Shown in pieces: positions 1 to 6,653 of a stretch of DNA of 8,444 bases. The stretch spans positions 1 through 8,444 of the forward strand of contig DRLW01000006.1 of assembly GCA_011375275.1 (NCBI GenBank), read 5' to 3'. This DNA comes from Bacteroidota bacterium (GTDB lineage Bacteria > Zhuqueibacterota > Zhuqueibacteria > Zhuqueibacterales > Geothermadaptataceae). A model generated the notes under the pieces. That model was not told the DNA's origin and did no database searches. It saw nothing but the letters and a program-made list of their open reading frames with translations. The position numbers were made by a program, and so were the translations under genes. Each line of letters begins with the position of its first letter. The stretch's first letter is position 1.

Positions 1-1
1 C

Positions 2-2233
2 CAGGCGCAGGAAAACCGCGTGCTTTCTGCTGTGATGCAGAGCCGGAATCAAATCGAGATCACCACTCAAAACCCTGTGGCTGAACCACCCCGGGTCGTG
101 ATCAGCCCGGAAGTGGATATCAGAAAAATTAGTGTTTCGGCAAACAGGGTTTCTCTGGAAACCGATGCTCTGGATATTCGCACGACATATCGCGTCAGCA
201 TCGCCGGATTGGGTGAAAAGCCGGTGGCCCTCGGTGCAGTGCTCGATGAGTTTTATTCAGAAAAGCCCCTTGGTTATGAGCTCAGCGAAAAGCAGACTAC
301 TTTCCGCCTTTTTTCTCCGCGTGCAAATGCAGTGGAGCTGGTGCTTTTCGACCGCCCTGATTCTGAGCCGGCCGGCCGGTATGCCATGACTATGGATAAA
401 GATGGTGTTTGGGAGCTGGTCATCACACAAAACCTTGCGGGAAAATACTATGCCTATTCCGTGGACGGCCCGGCTGGGCACGGAGAGGTTTTCGATCCCG
501 ACAAGTTGATCGCAGACCCATACTCGCCGGCGGTCGCCACACGCAATGATTATAAGCATGAAGGCCGCACCCTGATTTTCCGGGATGATTATGACTGGGA
601 AGGGGATACCTTCCTGCAGTATGACTGGCGCGACTTGATCATCATGGAAGCCCATGTGCGCGATCTCACCGCACACCCGAGTTCGGGTATTGCCGACTCG
701 CTGCGTGGATCATACAAGGCTCTGCTCGACCCTGAGACCCCCGGTGGATTGAATTATTTCAAAGACCTCGGTGTCAATGCTGTCGAGTTTTTGCCTGTTC
801 ATGATTTCGGCAACATCGAAATACCGTACAAAGACAAATCTTTGCCGGTGGAGAACACGTGGAACCCTTACGAGCGTAACCACTGGGGGTACATGACTTC
901 GTATTTTTTTGCACCAGAGAGTTATTATGCTTCTGGTGAAAGTCTGGAGCCGGGCCGGTTCAGCGGCGCGGATGGCCGCGCGGTGCGCGAGTTTAAAGAT
1001 GTCGTTAAAGCGCTGCACCGGGAGGGCATCGCGGTGATCATCGATGTGGTGTATAATCATGTGGCGCAGTATGACCAGAACTGTTTCAAACTGGCGGATA
1101 AAAAGTACTATTTCCGCCTCGATGATGAGCTGGAGTACCAGTCCAGGTCATGGTGCGGTAATGATTTCAAAACCGAGCGGCCGATGGCGCGGCGCCTGAT
1201 CGTGGACAGTGTTGTGCACTGGCTGAAGGAGTATCACGTCGATGGCTTCCGTTTTGATCTCGCGGCCTTGATCGACTGGGAAACGGTCGATGCGATCACG
1301 CAGGCAGCGCGGGCGATCAATCCGAATGTCATTTTGATCGCAGAGCCCTGGGGCGGGGGAGAATGGGAGCCGGCAGAGTTTTCCCGCCACGGCTGGGCTG
1401 CATGGAATGATCAGATTCGTAACGGCATCAAGGGCCAGAATCCCAAAGATGGCCATGGCTTTATTTTTGGCCGCTGGCAGGGCAATAATTCTCCGGAGAC
1501 GATCGCGAACTACATGCGCGGCACCCTGGCCAAATATGGTGGGCTGTTTCAGGAAACCGCCCACTCGGTGAACTATCTTGAATCCCATGATGACCATACC
1601 CTGGGTGATTTCATCCGCCTTGGCAGCGGGGCGGTGGCGGAAGACAGCGTCATCACGGATGTAGATGCGAACGCCGTGGTGCGTGGTGAGCAACTGGCAC
1701 TGAACCGGTTTGCCGCTCTGTGTTTGTTCGTCAGCCAGGGGCCGGTGATGATATCGCAGGGCCAGGACTGGGCGCGCAGCAAAGTCATCGCGCCGACAGA
1801 TGTGCCGGATGCGAAAGTCGGGCATATCGATCACAACAGCTATGAAAAAGATGACGAGACCAACTGGCTCAACTGGAGACACCGGGAAATGAACCGGGAG
1901 CTGGTGGACTATTACCGCGGTCTGATCGCATTGCGGAAGGCACACCCGGCGCTGGGGAAAACCCCGGCAGAAAATCTTCGCTATCTGCCTCTGGAAACAC
2001 CGTTTGGGTTGGCATTTACCATTAATCCGGATAAATCATTGAATGACCGCCGTTTTTTTGTCATTCTCAACGCCAATCCGGAGATGAACATGGTCGTGCC
2101 GGCACCGCCGGGCCGGTGGCAGGTGGTCGTGGATTCCGCCCGTGCCGGCACCAAAGGGCTGATCCACGTCGATGGCGGTACAAATATCGTCATCCGGCCG
2201 GTGAGCGGCATGGTTTTGCGTTCTCTGCCCTGA
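2..2233 (+). CDS. GH13 alpha-1,6-glucan debranching enzyme, pullulanase/isoamylase type (5' end probably outside window)
   Basis: This enzyme probably hydrolyses alpha-1,6 branch points of pullulan, starch or glycogen-type glucans. Numbering from the GTG at 20, residues 20-85 resemble the N-terminal beta domain of type I pullulanases and about 90-175 form a CBM48/isoamylase-N-like domain. The GH13 barrel follows from about 205. All four conserved regions are visible: DVVYNH (342-347), GFRFDLA with nucleophile D413, LIAEPW with acid/base E442, and ESHDD with D524. A C-terminal beta domain covers about 640-737. The frame stays open to base 2 and reads Q-A-Q-E-N-R before the GTG, as after a signal-peptide cleavage site, so the true start is probably upstream. 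However, AGG at 9-11 sits acceptably before the GTG. The NHWGYM motif (288-293) differs from the YNWGYDP of classical type I pullulanases, and SWCGNDFKTE looks isoamylase-like, so exact specificity is open. Confidence 0.85.
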   Translation, partial: QAQENRVLSAVMQSRNQIEITTQNPVAEPPRVVISPEVDIRKISVSANRVSLETDALDIRTTYRVSIAGLGEKPVALGAVLDEFYSEKPLGYELSEKQTTFRLFSPRANAVELVLFDRPDSEPAGRYAMTMDKDGVWELVITQNLAGKYYAYSVDGPAGHGEVFDPDKLIADPYSPAVATRNDYKHEGRTLIFRDDYDWEGDTFLQYDWRDLIIMEAHVRDLTAHPSSGIADSLRGSYKALLDPETPGGLNYFKDLGVNAVEFLPVHDFGNIEIPYKDKSLPVENTWNPYERNHWGYMTSYFFAPESYYASGESLEPGRFSGADGRAVREFKDVVKALHREGIAVIIDVVYNHVAQYDQNCFKLADKKYYFRLDDELEYQSRSWCGNDFKTERPMARRLIVDSVVHWLKEYHVDGFRFDLAALIDWETVDAITQAARAINPNVILIAEPWGGGEWEPAEFSRHGWAAWNDQIRNGIKGQNPKDGHGFIFGRWQGNNSPETIANYMRGTLAKYGGLFQETAHSVNYLESHDDHTLGDFIRLGSGAVAEDSVITDVDANAVVRGEQLALNRFAALCLFVSQGPVMISQGQDWARSKVIAPTDVPDAKVGHIDHNSYEKDDETNWLNWRHREMNRELVDYYRGLIALRKAHPALGKTPAENLRYLPLETPFGLAFTINPDKSLNDRRFFVILNANPEMNMVVPAPPGRWQVVVDSARAGTKGLIHVDGGTNIVIRPVSGMVLRSLP

Positions 2234-2241
2234 GCTTTCGG

Positions 2242-2272
2242 GCATAATTTTCCCGGATAGTGAAAATTATGC
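2242..2272. repeat. AT-rich perfect hairpin just after the debranching-enzyme gene
   Basis: GCATAATTTTC (2242-2252) and GAAAATTATGC (2262-2272) are perfect inverted complements of 11 bp around a 9-base loop. The hairpin begins 8 bases past the stop codon. No T-run follows on either strand, so it is not a textbook intrinsic terminator. It may protect the mRNA 3' end or act as a weak or factor-assisted terminator. Confidence 0.6.
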
Positions 2273-2488
2273 ACAAACCCTGTCTGATTTTCCACCATCT
2301 TCTGCTGGAACAGGAAAGAAATGTTGCAGTCTTCTTCAAAGAATTGCCAGGAGGACATTTCTGCATTTTTGCTGTAATGTCCGTATTTGAATGACAAGTC
2401 GGTCGATATCCATATTCCAGTGACACGACTCGGAAGATGGACAGAGAGCCGGCACGGGCCTTTCGACAGAGATGACGCAATACAGTTG

Positions 2489-2580
2489 AAAAGGCGTGCT
2501 CTGTTATCGATACAAATCATGAGATGTCCCCCAATCTTAATGATTTGAACCGGGTTATCGATAGCGAACACGCCTTTTTT
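2489..2580 (+). terminator. Large three-helix hairpin followed by a T-run, probable intrinsic terminator
   Basis: AAAAGGCGTG (2489-2498) pairs with CACGCCTTTT (2569-2578). Inside it, TATCGATA (2505-2512) pairs with TATCGATA (2556-2563), and CAAATCAT (2513-2520) pairs with ATGATTTG (2540-2547) around a 19-base loop. The GC-rich base of the stem runs straight into six Ts (2575-2580), as in a rho-independent terminator on the + strand. The A-run on the left arm makes it partly symmetric, so it could also stop - strand transcription. It lies about 250 bases past the debranching-enzyme stop, which is far for a simple terminator. The stem is also longer than usual, with an 8-base bulge at 2548-2555. 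A structured RNA or a small palindromic element is the alternative. Confidence 0.55.
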
Positions 2581-2589
2581 ATTGCAGGA

Positions 2590-2618
2590 TTGACAGCTCA
2601 ATTTCAAAATTGTATGTG
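2590..2618 (+). promoter_or_regulatory. Candidate sigma70-like promoter with a palindromic spacer
   Basis: A perfect TTGACA lies at 2590-2595. Exactly 17 bases further is TATGTG (2613-2618), a weak -10 match. The spacer is almost filled by CAATTT-CA-AAATTG (2599-2612), a perfect palindrome that could be a repressor operator. The site begins 10 bases after the probable terminator, a sensible place for a fresh transcription start. If used for the downstream operon it would create a leader of nearly 600 bases. The weak -10 and unknown sigma preferences of this organism keep confidence low. Confidence 0.33.
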
Positions 2619-2843
2619 CGGATAATGTTGAGACAAGTGACTGTTTTTTCAAAGTTTTTGTCTGGCCCGAATTCGTGGTGATTCCCCTCCTTTTCGTGTT
2701 CACTTTCGGTGAGTTTTGCGAATTTCGGCTTATTCATGCCACCTGTGTTACAGAGAGTACATGTTCCGGCATGTGGTACCATTCTTGCATTTACGTGTAC
2801 ATTGGTGTTGTATCATAGATGGCATATCGTCGTAGCAGCACGT

Positions 2844-2919
2844 GACTCATTCGGGAATGGGTCCAGGGTACGCAGGGAAGGTGTTCAGATCGAAAGGGAA
2901 CGCGATCAGAACGAACCCT
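2844..2919 (+). ncRNA. Candidate structured RNA or leader element (two adjacent hairpins)
   Basis: The first hairpin pairs GACTCATT (2844-2851) with AATGGGTC (2856-2863) through eight pairs, one of them G-T, around a CGGG loop. The second pairs GTTCAGATCG (2883-2892) with CGATCAGAAC (2903-2912), with a single A-A mismatch, around a 10-base loop. AGGGT (2865-2869) and ACCCT (2915-2919) can form an outer closing helix around the second hairpin. No riboswitch class was recognised. Orientation is assumed from the downstream operon; the hairpins could equally be read on the other strand. No convincing reading frame covers the stretch. Confidence 0.3.
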
Positions 2920-2928
2920 CAGGTAGTG

Positions 2929-2963
2929 ATTTATATAAGATGTATAGTGTAAAAATTTTATAG
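2929..2963 (+). promoter_or_regulatory. AT-rich segment with a TATAGT -10-like hexamer
   Basis: This is an AT-rich patch in an otherwise mixed-composition region, containing TATATA (2932-2937) and TATAGT (2943-2948, five of six matches to TATAAT). The symmetric TAAAAATTTTA follows. No good -35 box is found at 16 to 18 bases upstream. It is a possible promoter region for the operon starting at 3219, offered weakly. Confidence 0.2.
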
Positions 2964-3075
2964 CTGTCGGATGCGCGTGTAATTTCTTCCCGCAGCTGTA
3001 TTTCCCTGTGGTTCTCACCAGTGATCGCACCATTTCAAGCAAAGAAAATGATGAGGTTTTGGATTGCCTGTGCAG

Positions 3076-3100
3076 GCAGAGCTGAGTGCTCTCAGTCTGC
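3076..3100 (+). other. Leader hairpin upstream of the envelope-motor operon
   Basis: GCAGA-g-CTGAG (3076-3086) pairs with CTCAGTCTGC (3091-3100), giving ten base pairs with one bulged G and a TGCT loop. A T-rich but interrupted tract follows after about ten bases (3111-3123). It lies about 120 bases before the first start codon. It could be an attenuator, a weak terminator of upstream transcription, or an mRNA-stabilising leader. The T-tract is too distant for a confident terminator call. Confidence 0.35.
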
Positions 3101-3218
3101 GTCTGCGCCGGTTTGTTGTTTTGTGATGTTTTCCGGGGGACAGCCAGGGGGTGTTTCAGGGGATAATAACGGGTTGAATTGAAAGAGTGAACGCAGGTAG
3201 GGAAGAGGAAGCCTGAAT

Positions 3219-4787
3219 ATGCAAAGATTTTTGATACTGCTAACCCTGCTGGCCGCCGTAGTCCTGTTCAACGGGCAGGTTGCAGCCTTGCAGGAACAAC
3301 CGCAGACCACACCCCAAACCGTAGATGAAAATCTCCGGAATGTTGAAGAGAGCAGTTCGGCAGAACAGCTGACTCAGATTCGTGACATCCGCTCGCTGTG
3401 GCAACTGACCGAGCTCGGAGGTGGCATCCGCTGGGCGATCTTCGGCATTCTTGCTCTCGCCATTCTATTCATCCTGAAAAAAATCATCGAGCTGACAATC
3501 GACTATGTCAATGGCCATGATCTGGAGAAGGTCGGCATCAACGAGATCGGTTTTGAGGACCTGCAGGTAACGATCGAGAAAAGCCGCCCGAGCCTGATTC
3601 GCCAGCTCATGGGCAAGCTTTTTGAAATTTATTACAGCACCGGGCGGGTCGAGGTTTTGCAGGAAGAGCTCAACAGTTTTATCAAGAGCCAGCAGGACCA
3701 GTTCAGCCGTTTTCGCGAACGCATGAGTTTTCTTTCCGACACTGCCGGTGCCCTCGGACTGCTCGGAACCGTCTGGGGGATGTTTCTCACCTTTTTCGGC
3801 GGAACGCTGGATAACCAGCGCATCCTCAACGGCATGGGGATCGCTCTGATCACCACGTTGTTAGGCATCGTTGTCAGCATCATCATCAATTTTGCCAGCA
3901 CAGAGGTCTCCAATTTTTTCAACAAGCGCATCGAAGCGATTTTTGCTATTGTCGATTCCCTGCGCATGCGCATGATCGGAAACAAAGAGCAGGAAATGCA
4001 GATGGAGCGCGCGCGCGAGGCCATGCGGTACGAGTCGGCAAAAGACAGCGATGAGGGCACTATCGAAGGCTTCTCCTTCAACGTTCTCAGCGATCTCCAG
4101 CAGACAGCGACCGTCGGTAAACCGTTGCTGAAGCCGCTGACGATTCAGGTTTTGAACGAGAAGGGCGTTCCGGTTGAGGGACTGGAAGTGGTTTTTGAAC
4201 TCAACGGCAATGGCGGCTACTTCCCGGGCAACAAGCGCCGGCATCAGGTGACCTCGAATAAAAGAGGGCAGGCGACGGCCCATTTTCAGCTCGATAAGGC
4301 TGTTGGTGAGCGCAAGATCCGCGCCTCTCTCGTCAACCAGGAAAACAAGAGTTTGGAGTTTGTCATCAACGGTGTTCCCGGGCCGCCGGCACGCATCGAA
4401 GCGGTGAGCGGGAACCACCAGTCCGCAACCGTGGGCCAGCGTCTGGAAAAGCCTCTCGTCGTGCGTGTTCTCGATGTCTATGACAATGTTATCGATGATC
4501 ATCCGGTGACCTTTTCCATCACCAAAGGCAACGGAACGTTTGAAAATCTCAGCAACCAGGCAGCCGAGCAGCCGGTTGATGGTCTTTTTTCGCGTTTGAA
4601 GGGCCGCATGCGTGGCCAGAAGGTGAGCTATGAAACCCGGACCGATGCTGATGGCTGTGCTGAGGCGACTTTGATTCTCGGGCCGGTCCCCGGTGTCAAT
4701 CAGGTCTCTGTTGTGGCGCGCGGTCTGCTGAAATCACCGCTCGTTTTTGAGGCCATGGCGCAACCCCGTGAGGAAGCTGTATCGTGA
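3219..4787 (+). CDS. TolQ/ExbB/MotA-family proton-channel protein with two C-terminal Ig-like (Big_1) domains
   Basis: This is the inner-membrane channel subunit of an ExbB/ExbD- or TolQ/TolR-type motor, which converts proton flow into movement. Residues 1-24 are a signal peptide or first membrane helix, followed by a Gln/Thr-rich periplasmic stretch. Membrane segments lie at about 70-90, 174-196 and 205-225. The last two carry the family signature: LGLLGTVWG with T184, and GIALITTLLG with T212/T213. A basic, probably helical segment (about 227-275) follows. Two Ig-like domains of the invasin/intimin Big_1 type come next (about 290-386 and 392-514), each opening with a similar ATVG...KPL core. 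TolQ and ExbB are usually about 230-240 residues, so roughly 300 residues here are extra. GGAAGAGGA (3201-3209) is the ribosome binding site. It is the first gene of the operon and overlaps the next by four bases. The fusion is unusual because the family topology puts the C terminus in the cytoplasm. Confidence 0.85.
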   Translation: MQRFLILLTLLAAVVLFNGQVAALQEQPQTTPQTVDENLRNVEESSSAEQLTQIRDIRSLWQLTELGGGIRWAIFGILALAILFILKKIIELTIDYVNGHDLEKVGINEIGFEDLQVTIEKSRPSLIRQLMGKLFEIYYSTGRVEVLQEELNSFIKSQQDQFSRFRERMSFLSDTAGALGLLGTVWGMFLTFFGGTLDNQRILNGMGIALITTLLGIVVSIIINFASTEVSNFFNKRIEAIFAIVDSLRMRMIGNKEQEMQMERAREAMRYESAKDSDEGTIEGFSFNVLSDLQQTATVGKPLLKPLTIQVLNEKGVPVEGLEVVFELNGNGGYFPGNKRRHQVTSNKRGQATAHFQLDKAVGERKIRASLVNQENKSLEFVINGVPGPPARIEAVSGNHQSATVGQRLEKPLVVRVLDVYDNVIDDHPVTFSITKGNGTFENLSNQAAEQPVDGLFSRLKGRMRGQKVSYETRTDADGCAEATLILGPVPGVNQVSVVARGLLKSPLVFEAMAQPREEAVS

Positions 4788-5188
4788 GCAAACGGAGCAT
4801 GATGTTACGCTTGATCGACGTGGTGTTGATCCTGCTTTTCGGCTTTATCTCGATTTCCGAAGTGAGCGATAAGAGCGAAGTGGTCTTGCCCACGAGCAGC
4901 ATGACGCCTGTTACACCGCCGGATCGCGAAGAGTTACTGGTTGTCGCCATTTCTGAGAGCGGCGACTATCTGGTCGAGCACGAGCAGCGCCGGCTGGAAA
5001 CACCGAAAGCTCTGTATAACTACCTGCTGCAGATGCGCAACGAGGCGCGCACCCGCGGTTCAGCCGTGCGCGTGCGCGTGCGGCCGCACAAGAGCACGCC
5101 GATCAAGTACACCATGGCTGTGGCAGCAATTTGTGATAATTTGAGCGTTCCCAAAGGCCTCGATGTGCGCCGTATTCGAAACCGGTGA
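4784..5188 (+). CDS. ExbD/TolR-like stator protein 1
   Basis: This is a small protein with one N-terminal membrane helix (about 8-26) and a periplasmic domain, the partner type for the ExbB-like channel encoded just before it. LRLIDVVLILLFGFISIS is followed by a polar stretch ending in VVLP, as in TolR and ExbD. D12 occupies the place of the family's essential membrane aspartate, which carries the proton. The periplasmic part (about 50-130) ends with the family-like VRVRPHKSTPIKYTM...ICDNL. It has a single cysteine, C117. The length (134 aa) is normal for ExbD/TolR. The GTG start overlaps the previous stop as GTGA, and AGGAAG (4771-4776) lies seven bases upstream. ATGs at 4799 and 4802 are possible but less well placed starts. 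Family assignment rests on pattern, not on an alignment search. Confidence 0.8.
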   Translation: MSKRSMMLRLIDVVLILLFGFISISEVSDKSEVVLPTSSMTPVTPPDREELLVVAISESGDYLVEHEQRRLETPKALYNYLLQMRNEARTRGSAVRVRVRPHKSTPIKYTMAVAAICDNLSVPKGLDVRRIRNR

Positions 5189-5194
5189 GCGGAA

Positions 5195-5623
5195 ATGGAA
5201 ACAAGAGCAGAATTGACCCGTGGCGGGCTGATCATCCGCCTGATCGATATCGCCCTGATCATCCTTTTCGGGTTTATCTCGATCAGCGATATCCGCATCC
5301 AGACGCAGATCAAGCTGCCGACTCCGGTGGATGATTTCAAGGCGGCGTCCCGCTTCGAGGTCGTTTTTGTAAAAATCGACTCAGCCTCGGTTTTTCACCT
5401 CATCGAAAAGGAACCGGTTTCCCGGGCCATGGATATGGATGAGCTGGAAGCTCAGTTAAAGAAGCGTGCCGACTATTATCATCAGCTCGGCAAAGATATC
5501 GTCGTTCTGGTGCAGCCGGATGGCGAAACACCGGTGCAACTGACTGTGGATGTTCTCGATCTCTGCCGGAAACTGAACCTCAAACGGAACATTGTCTATA
5601 ATTATGCATCTCTCCAGCTCTAA
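5195..5623 (+). CDS. ExbD/TolR-like stator protein 2 (paralogue of the preceding gene)
   Basis: This is a second ExbD/TolR-like protein of 142 aa. The membrane helix (about 12-31) reads LIIRLIDIALIILFGFISIS, with D18 at the proton-carrying position, and is followed by a short stretch ending in KLP. The periplasmic domain (about 50-140) ends in VVLVQPDGETPVQLTVDVLDLCRKL, matching the layout of the preceding protein. The only cysteine, C124, lines up with C117 of that protein. The two share the exact run LFGFISIS after an R-L-I-D block, so this looks like an old tandem duplication that diverged. The gene starts six bases after its neighbour with a weak purine-rich site (GAGCGGA). Two ExbD-type subunits suggest a heterodimeric stator, as seen where two different ExbD-family proteins are co-encoded; that is inference. 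Confidence 0.8.
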   Translation: METRAELTRGGLIIRLIDIALIILFGFISISDIRIQTQIKLPTPVDDFKAASRFEVVFVKIDSASVFHLIEKEPVSRAMDMDELEAQLKKRADYYHQLGKDIVVLVQPDGETPVQLTVDVLDLCRKLNLKRNIVYNYASLQL

Positions 5624-6653
5624 ATATCTCGAGCGGACCCAAGGGTTGCTGAGCTGGGTATTGACGCTGATATTCCTCGGCGTTTTTTATCTTGCCATGG
5701 ACACGCTCGCGCTGCCGGATGCCACCATGGTCGTGCCGGATTTCGAGGAAATCCCCCTGGAAATCATCAATCTCGATGTTTTTCACGAGGTTGAACCCAA
5801 GCCGGAGAGCCAGCCGATCGAGCAGGAAGATATCGTCAGGCCGGTACGAAGCCAGACGCCACAGCGCAAATTTGACCTGGCTAACCTGAGCGAAGAGCTG
5901 GCGCCGCCGGACCAGAGGTTCATCGATCGTCCCAAGATGGTTCCCAATGCTTATGAGCATGTGAACGTCAAGCCCGAGCTGGATTTGGAAACTCCTGACG
6001 ATGGCCCGACGACAATCGATGTGCCGACCGAGAGCTTTGTCAATCCGGGTTTTCCCATTCCGCAGGCCTCCCGGGGCACGGAAAAGGTTTTATCCAGCGT
6101 GCCGCTCAAAGCAGGTAATTCGAGCAATCTGAATATTCAGGACACTGGCTATGAGATCGGCCAGCCGGATATCAGCGCTCCGGGTGAGAAAAATCTCGAT
6201 GAGGTGGTTATCAATGTTCCCTTGCTGGATACCAAAGCTATCGGAGATGAGTTCGCCAACCTGGCTCCGATCTACAAAAAACTGATCGAGTGGATGAAGC
6301 GAAATCCGGCTGAGCTGTCCACGGTCGTGAAGAGTTTTATGGGCTATGAACAGCATGATTTGACCTCGCGGGAGCGTTTTACCGCTGAGGGGCGGGACTT
6401 TGATATTTTTCTCATTTGCCAGGAGCAGCAGTACGAAATCCGCATCTGTCTGGTGGAAAAAAACACCGCGACTCTGCTGATCGATAAGGGATTCAAAAAG
6501 CAGAGCAATTATTTTCGCATTGGCACCGTGAGCCGCGACCGGGAACGGGGGATTTTTTCATTCGAAACCTCGCAGGAATCACCGGCTGATCAGCGAACAC
6601 GGGAATTTTATCGCATTTTTCTTTCATGGTGGGAACAGGTAAAGGAACGATGA
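5604..6653 (+). CDS. TonB-like single-pass membrane protein with an unrecognised C-terminal domain
   Basis: The protein (349 aa from this ATG) has a short cytoplasmic N terminus, one membrane helix (about 15-35), a proline- and acid-rich linker (about 38-205, starting with runs such as EVEPKPESQP) and a compact C-terminal domain (about 210-349). Position after ExbB/ExbD-like genes plus the long Pro-rich linker suggest a TonB-type transmitter spanning the periplasm. The C-terminal domain lacks the usual TonB_C pattern (YP..A...G..G.V). Instead it has APIYKKLIEWMKRNPAE, an FMGYEQHDLTSRERF block and LLIDKGFKKQSNYFRIGTVSR. Its only cysteines, C272 and C282, are ten apart and could form a periplasmic disulfide. 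The start overlaps the previous gene by 20 bases. An in-frame TTG at 5592 would add four residues. The gene ends in an ATGA overlap with the next. Confidence 0.7.
   Translation: MHLSSSKYLERTQGLLSWVLTLIFLGVFYLAMDTLALPDATMVVPDFEEIPLEIINLDVFHEVEPKPESQPIEQEDIVRPVRSQTPQRKFDLANLSEELAPPDQRFIDRPKMVPNAYEHVNVKPELDLETPDDGPTTIDVPTESFVNPGFPIPQASRGTEKVLSSVPLKAGNSSNLNIQDTGYEIGQPDISAPGEKNLDEVVINVPLLDTKAIGDEFANLAPIYKKLIEWMKRNPAELSTVVKSFMGYEQHDLTSRERFTAEGRDFDIFLICQEQQYEIRICLVEKNTATLLIDKGFKKQSNYFRIGTVSRDRERGIFSFETSQESPADQRTREFYRIFLSWWEQVKER

Noticed and set aside
1148..1945. A 265-codon - strand frame opposite the debranching-enzyme barrel
   Set aside because: The + strand encodes conserved catalytic motifs across the same bases, so the antisense frame is incidental.
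1981..2703. A 240-codon open frame on the - strand spanning the intergenic hairpins, with CQSCNKKG and AAAAGGAGGGG just inside its 5' end
   Set aside because: Its 3' third is antisense to the debranching-enzyme gene and its centre is the large hairpin, which explains the repeated IDN in the translation. The GTG start precedes, rather than follows, the Shine-Dalgarno-like run, and no family is recognisable.
2579..2782. A short - strand frame, whose internal ATG (reading MNKPKFAKL) has AGGTGG just upstream
   Set aside because: About 52 residues with no recognisable family, and it overlaps the candidate promoter. A frameshifted relic joining it to the longer - strand frame was considered but nothing supports it.
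2844..2919. A cyclic-di-GMP (GEMM) or other known riboswitch
   Set aside because: The conserved nucleotides and receptor elements of the classes I know are not present. Only the general two-hairpin form is similar.
2709..2963. An 84-codon + strand frame in the intergenic region
   Set aside because: Composition is unlike the neighbouring genes, there is no convincing ribosome binding site, and it runs through two strong hairpins.
5592..5603. TTG at 5592 as start of the TonB-like gene
   Set aside because: The ATG at 5604 is in frame and a more usual start. Neither has a strong ribosome binding site, so the TTG remains possible.
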